The translations under genes and the position numbers were made by a program. Below, in pieces: positions 42,254 to 45,268 of a stretch of DNA of 45,268 nucleotides (the stretch's first letter is position 1; every line of letters begins with the position of its first letter). The notes beneath the pieces are model-generated. The model searched no databases. It was given only the letters and a program-made list of their open reading frames with translations, and had not been told where the DNA came from. Origin of the DNA: an uncultured Clostridium sp. (GTDB taxonomy: Bacteria > Bacillota > Clostridia > Lachnospirales > Lachnospiraceae); assembly GCA_900555045.1 (NCBI GenBank), contig USJW01000027.1, positions 1-45,268 of the forward strand, given 5' to 3'.

Positions 42254-42541
42254 TCAATTGTTCCGGCGGTACTTCTTCGGCACATACTTCTCCACCGCCG
42301 TCTTGCCGTCCGGGTTGATCGCATAGCGCAGGGAAAGCTCCCCGTCCCCGTCCAGCTCGTAGCTCTTTAAGGTCAGAAGGCCGTTGGCCTCCAGGGACAT
42401 CACATGGTCCAGGTAGCGCTGTCTCGTAAACTGGCGCTCCCCGCCGTACTGGGGTTTTAAGGCCTCCATGATCTCCTGCACGTCGGCGCTCTCCACGCCG
42501 TACAGGTAATTTAACACAGCCGTTCTCGCAGGTAACAACAT
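42254..42541 (-). CDS. small winged-helix-like protein inside the shell operon
   Basis: This 95-residue basic protein is not recognised by name. ADVQEIMEALKPQYGGERQFTRQRYLDHVMSLEANGLLTLKSYELDG has the rhythm of a winged helix-turn-helix: helix, recognition helix, then a beta wing (ELSLRYAINPDGKTAVEKY). The start at 42541 is five bases after the transporter stop, and the RBS AAGGGGGAATAGG overlaps that stop. A role in local regulation or in DNA binding is inferred from the fold only. Confidence 0.72.
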   Translation of the reverse strand: MLLPARTAVLNYLYGVESADVQEIMEALKPQYGGERQFTRQRYLDHVMSLEANGLLTLKSYELDGDGELSLRYAINPDGKTAVEKYVPKKYRRNN

Positions 42542-42545
42542 TTTC

Positions 42546-43565
42546 CTATTCCCCCTTCTTAAACAGATCAAGCGGATTCATGGTCACCAGAATCGCGCCC
42601 AGCACGATCACTACGGACCCGATCACGATGGTCGGCGTCAGCGCCTGGCCCAGGAACAGCACACAGAAGAACACGCCCCAGAAGGCATAGGTCACATTTA
42701 AGGACATGCCGATGGCGCAGCCCACCGTGGAATTGCTCTTGTACCAGCAGAGGAAGGAGACCGCCGCGTTGAGCCCGGCCGCCGCCAGCCACAGAACCGG
42801 AAGTCCCGCCGCCAGGGTGCCGCCAAGCAGCTTAAGCCCTCCAACCAGGGGAACGATCAACACCAAATCCACCACGCCGGAGATCAGCTCCCGCAGGTTC
42901 ACCGCCACGTCCGTGTCGATCATGGCCCCGCCGTAGCTGGAGAGCATGCCCTCAAGGCCCCAGCTGACGGCCGCGATCAGCGCACAGATGATTCCCAGCG
43001 TGAAATTGGGGCTGCCCTCGGGCTTCACCCAGTTGATGATGATGGCGCCCGCCACACAGATCACCATTCCCGCAACCACGCGCTTCGTGGGCCGCTGCTT
43101 TAAGAAGATCCACGCGAAGATTGCACCGAACAGGCTGCAGGTGGCGGAAATGGGGATCGCGTACGCCCCGGCCATCGCCAGGCCCACCAGGTACGCTCCG
43201 TTGGCGATGGGGCCGCCCAGCAGCGATCCCAGCACGATCATCTTGCCCGGGAACGTGCCCAGGCTTCTTCCCAGCTCACTTAACCGCCCGCACTTGGCGT
43301 TGTAGATGGTCAGCCAGATGCCCGCAAACAAATCGTTTAAGCCCGAGCACACATAGGGCGCCGCCAGAAGTCCCAGGGCGCTCACTAGCGGCTCATAGTA
43401 GCCCGCCACCAGCACCAGCGTGGTGTAAATTCCATATGTAAGGCCGGAAACCAGGCCTGTGGTAATGCCGGTCACGCGGAATTTCTTCCCGACCTGCTTC
43501 ATTTTCTCGTCCGCCGTCATGGGGATCGCCCCCTTGACGCCTGCTACTGCTCCTTCACCGTTCAT
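42546..43565 (-). CDS. EamA/DMT-family transporter, probably for choline or its product
   Basis: This 339-residue protein has ten hydrophobic segments in two EamA halves; the second half ends with TYAFWGVFFCVLFLGQALTPTIVIGSVVIVLGAILVTMNP, a typical DMT pattern. Drug/metabolite transporters are common in choline-utilisation clusters. It could bring choline in or let trimethylamine out; the sequence does not decide. AGGAGACGGGATCA precedes the ATG. No BetT-type choline carrier is in the window. Confidence 0.85.
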   Translation of the reverse strand: MNGEGAVAGVKGAIPMTADEKMKQVGKKFRVTGITTGLVSGLTYGIYTTLVLVAGYYEPLVSALGLLAAPYVCSGLNDLFAGIWLTIYNAKCGRLSELGRSLGTFPGKMIVLGSLLGGPIANGAYLVGLAMAGAYAIPISATCSLFGAIFAWIFLKQRPTKRVVAGMVICVAGAIIINWVKPEGSPNFTLGIICALIAAVSWGLEGMLSSYGGAMIDTDVAVNLRELISGVVDLVLIVPLVGGLKLLGGTLAAGLPVLWLAAAGLNAAVSFLCWYKSNSTVGCAIGMSLNVTYAFWGVFFCVLFLGQALTPTIVIGSVVIVLGAILVTMNPLDLFKKGE

Positions 43566-43587
43566 TGATCCCGTCTCCTATCTCAAA

Positions 43588-43875
43588 CTATTCTGCCGTC
43601 TTTGTCCCGGGGAGAATCGTCTCCACCTCGCCGTGGGGGCGCGGGATCACATGCACGGACACCAGCTCGCCCACTCTCTGAGCCGCAGCGGCCCCCGCGT
43701 CCGTAGCCGCCTTCACAGCGCCCACATCGCCGCGGACCATCACGGTCACCAGGCCGCCTCCCACAAGCTCCTTGCCCAGTAACGTCACGTTGGCAGCCTT
43801 CACCATCGCGTCCGCAGCCTCGATGGAGCCCACCAGTCCTTTTGTCTCGATCATTCCCAAAGCATCATACTTCAT
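43588..43875 (-). CDS. BMC-H hexameric shell protein (first gene of the operon)
   Basis: This 95-residue protein is a PduA/EutM-type BMC domain and differs from the last gene of the operon at only three of the first 89 residues (Leu33, Leu37, Gly82 here). The nucleotide sequences differ more, mostly at silent sites, so the duplication is old and the protein is under strong constraint. GAGAAGGAGAAGAAATC precedes the ATG. As the first gene after the promoter it is probably the major shell facet protein. Confidence 0.96.
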   Translation of the reverse strand: MKYDALGMIETKGLVGSIEAADAMVKAANVTLLGKELVGGGLVTVMVRGDVGAVKAATDAGAAAAQRVGELVSVHVIPRPHGEVETILPGTKTAE

Positions 43876-44049
43876 GATTTCTTCTCCTTCTCTTCAAACT
43901 GTCCCTTTTGTGCCGGATCATTGTGCACAAAAAGGTTCATCATCACTTATGCGATTGCAACTTTGCGTTTGGCCAGCGCAGGTTAGAAAACATGTTCATC
44001 AGCGATATCACTAACTTTTTAATTTTGACATGTGTTTTTCTATGCATTT

Positions 44050-44081
44050 AGTATAGGGTATCCCCTAAGGTGGAATGTCAA
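44050..44081 (-). promoter_or_regulatory. MerR-type promoter of the choline microcompartment operon
   Basis: On the minus strand a perfect TTGACA (44076-44081) and TATACT (44050-44055) are separated by 20 bases instead of 17. The dyad TAGGG-GATA-CCCTA (44054-44067) lies in this spacer and reaches the -10. Overlong spacers with an internal dyad are the hallmark of promoters activated by MerR-family proteins, which untwist the DNA. The merR gene is directly upstream. Confidence 0.8.
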
Positions 44082-44150
44082 TTGTTTTTTTGAGAAATTT
44101 TTAACTTTCCGGGGATGAGGAAAATCCAAAGCGCGGGGAAGGGCGCAAAA

Positions 44151-44190
44151 CGCTGGAAAATTCAGGCATTTCCTGCACGATTTTCCAGCG
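44151..44190. repeat. 40-base inverted repeat
   Basis: CGCTGGAAAA (44151-44160) and TTTTCCAGCG (44181-44190) are perfect inverted copies; inside, AGG/CCT can pair further. No T-run follows on either side, so it is not a typical terminator. Confidence 0.7.
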
Positions 44191-44199
44191 GTAAGGCCG

Positions 44200-44229
44200 A
44201 AAAAAGAGTGGACGGGATTCCGTCCACTC
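44200..44229 (-). terminator. terminator of the merR gene
   Basis: On the minus strand GAGTGGACGG pairs perfectly with CCGTCCACTC (44206-44229) across a four-base loop and is followed by TTTTTT. Confidence 0.88.
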
Positions 44230-44335
44230 CAAATTTTGCGTCATGATTCCACAAGATTTTCGCCAAAAGGGTGTGTCCGCGGAGGCAGATTCTGCCTCCA
44301 CCGCCCCACAAAAGTTTCCCCTAAGGGGAAGCTTT

Positions 44336-45175
44336 CTACCTTCCCTCCCGCTCAATGGGCACCACCACCTCGGTCACAAACTCCGCCGGATCCCGCGTGG
44401 TCCAGTAGTCCACCACGTACCGCTCGTAGCACTCCGGCCCGCAGCGGTAGCCCCTGGCCTCCGCCCAGTCCCGGATGCGCCCGTACTCCTCCCCCACCGT
44501 CTCGAAGGGGCCCACATGGTAGACGCAGGCCGCCATGATTCCGCCGTACACCGCCCGGCCCGCGCTCTTGATGAAGGGCCGCACCGCCTTCTGCATGATC
44601 CCCGCCCGGGTGCAGGTTCCCGCCATCTTCTCCTCGTAGGAGGGAAACCGCAGAATCACCGGCCCGGAGATCTCGTTCTGCACGCTCTCCAGGTAGTTGA
44701 CCCACTGGATGTTGATGATGGACTCCATGTAGCGGTAGCGGAAATCCTGCTCTAAATACAGGCATTCCACAGGCTGTATGTACTTGATCCCCACCTCCTG
44801 GGCCGGATTTTGCACCACCAGCCCGGCCTCCCGGATCAGCTCGTACCACTCCTTCACCGCCACCAGGCTGTTGTGGATCTGCTGCTCCTGCTCCTTGAGC
44901 TCGTCGATCTTGTTGAGGAAGCTCTCCTTCAGGAAATAGTAGCCGTCCCCCTCCACCAGCCCCTGCATCTCCTCCAGCTTAAACCCCATCTGCTTGTAAT
45001 ACTTTAGCACCGGCACCGTGAGCAGCGTGTCCCGGCTGTAATACCGGTACCCGTTCTCCTTGCAGATCGTGTCCGGCTTCACCACCCCGATCTGGTCGTA
45101 AAAGCGCAGCGCCTTCCTTGAAATGTTGCAGATGCGGCTGACCTCCCCGATTGAATACAATTCTTCTTTCTGCAT
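44336..45175 (-). CDS. MerR-family activator with GyrI/BmrR-like effector domain
   Basis: This 279-residue regulator has an N-terminal MerR winged helix (YSIGEVSRICNISRKALRFYDQIGVVKPD, then NGYRYYSRDTLLTVPVLKYYKQMGFKLEEM) and a coiled linker to about residue 115. A GyrI-like effector-binding domain of about 160 residues follows, ending CYERYVVDYWTTRDPAEFVTEVVVPIERE. The start at 45175 has AGGGGATC upstream; the frame to 45202 is less likely. It stands directly upstream of the choline operon on the same strand and is the obvious activator of its 20-bp-spacer promoter. The ligand may be choline or a product; this is inference. Confidence 0.9.
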   Translation of the reverse strand: MQKEELYSIGEVSRICNISRKALRFYDQIGVVKPDTICKENGYRYYSRDTLLTVPVLKYYKQMGFKLEEMQGLVEGDGYYFLKESFLNKIDELKEQEQQIHNSLVAVKEWYELIREAGLVVQNPAQEVGIKYIQPVECLYLEQDFRYRYMESIINIQWVNYLESVQNEISGPVILRFPSYEEKMAGTCTRAGIMQKAVRPFIKSAGRAVYGGIMAACVYHVGPFETVGEEYGRIRDWAEARGYRCGPECYERYVVDYWTTRDPAEFVTEVVVPIEREGR

Positions 45176-45202
45176 GATCCCCTGATGTACCGTAAGCGCC
45201 AA

Positions 45203-45222
45203 GTGTTAGGGTAACCCAACAC
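45203..45222. promoter_or_regulatory. dyad upstream of merR, candidate autoregulatory operator
   Basis: GTGTTAGGGTAACCCAACAC is an almost perfect inverted repeat (one bulged A), 28 bases before the merR ATG. Its core TTAGGGTAACCC resembles the operon promoter dyad (TTAGGGGATACCC). Confidence 0.5.
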
Positions 45223-45268
45223 ATCTACCCTGGCACCAACATGTGATGTCAGGGTTGCGAGCGTTTTA

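Larger units (their letters stand above)
43876..44335. other. intergenic region between merR and the operon: terminators, stem-loops, promoter and leader
   Basis: This 460-base stretch has no convincing gene. From right to left it holds a hairpin touching the merR stop (44311-44335), a second perfect stem (GGAGGCAG/CTGCCTCC, 44281-44299), a terminator (44206-44229), a 40-base inverted repeat (44151-44190), the operon promoter (44050-44081) and a leader of about 165 bases. In the leader, CCTTTTTGTGC and GCACAAAAGG (about 43903-43933) can form a hairpin just before the first RBS. Confidence 0.75.

Noticed and set aside
43981..44045. Possible 16-18 residue leader peptide in the operon 5' leader (starting near 44000, minus strand)
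   Set aside because: An ATG and stop exist but there is no ribosome binding site and no run of regulatory codons.
44101..44355. 84-residue leftward open frame after merR
   Set aside because: It overlaps the merR end and runs through several terminator-like hairpins; no RBS or domain.

Overview
The window looks like chromosomal DNA of a GC-rich anaerobic Firmicute, most likely a Lachnospiraceae-type gut clostridium. The evidence is the set of anaerobic enzymes (two glycyl-radical/radical-SAM proteins, a ferredoxin-dependent 2-oxoacid oxidoreductase, iron-containing alcohol dehydrogenases), a YesM/YesN two-component pair, strong AGGAGG-type ribosome binding sites and many Rho-independent terminators. 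The species cannot be fixed from the sequence alone. No rRNA, tRNA, CRISPR array, transposase or phage gene was seen.

Left part (1-18.4 kb): a YesM-type sensor kinase, its AraC-type response regulator and a cytoplasmic heparinase II/III-like protein run rightward. A membrane protein converges on them. A leftward operon follows: P-loop ATPase, ferredoxin subunit, VorB-like alpha, TPP-binding beta and gamma subunits, then a CoA transferase. It fits fermentation of a 2-oxoacid to an acyl-CoA and then an acid. It diverges from a DASS-type anion transporter, which is followed by a GntR regulator and a KamA-like radical SAM protein. Next come a Vat/CatB-like acetyltransferase, a small galactose-binding-like protein, and a FucO-like lactaldehyde reductase whose promoter carries a near-consensus Rex operator.

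Middle part (18.4-27.8 kb): a leftward envelope operon encodes a secreted protein with cell-wall-binding repeats and a CAP-like domain, an MMPL/RND transporter and a large secreted coiled-coil partner. TetR regulators sit on both sides. A rRNA methyltransferase of the RlmI type and a YgjV-like membrane protein follow.

Right part (27.9-45.2 kb): this is a complete leftward operon for choline fermentation inside a glycyl-radical bacterial microcompartment. CutC splits choline to trimethylamine and acetaldehyde, and CutD installs its glycyl radical. A CoA-acylating aldehyde dehydrogenase and an iron alcohol dehydrogenase dispose of the acetaldehyde. PduL makes acyl-phosphate, and a EutQ-like cupin may make ATP. 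Eight shell-type proteins are encoded: four simple BMC-H, one BMC-H with a very long tail, one EutS type, one divergent GrpU-like and one EutN pentamer. EutP-, EutJ- and EutT-like accessory proteins, an EamA transporter and a small winged-helix protein complete it. A MerR/GyrI-type regulator lies upstream, and the operon promoter has the 20-bp spacer typical of MerR-activated promoters.

The most unusual points in the operon are: a second aldehyde dehydrogenase that has lost its catalytic cysteine and oxyanion asparagine but keeps a cargo-type tail; a shell protein carrying a 200-residue disordered repeat linker and a SAP/Rho_N-like end domain; a EutT-like protein in a pathway that needs no B12; and four stem-loops in a row between merR and the operon promoter.
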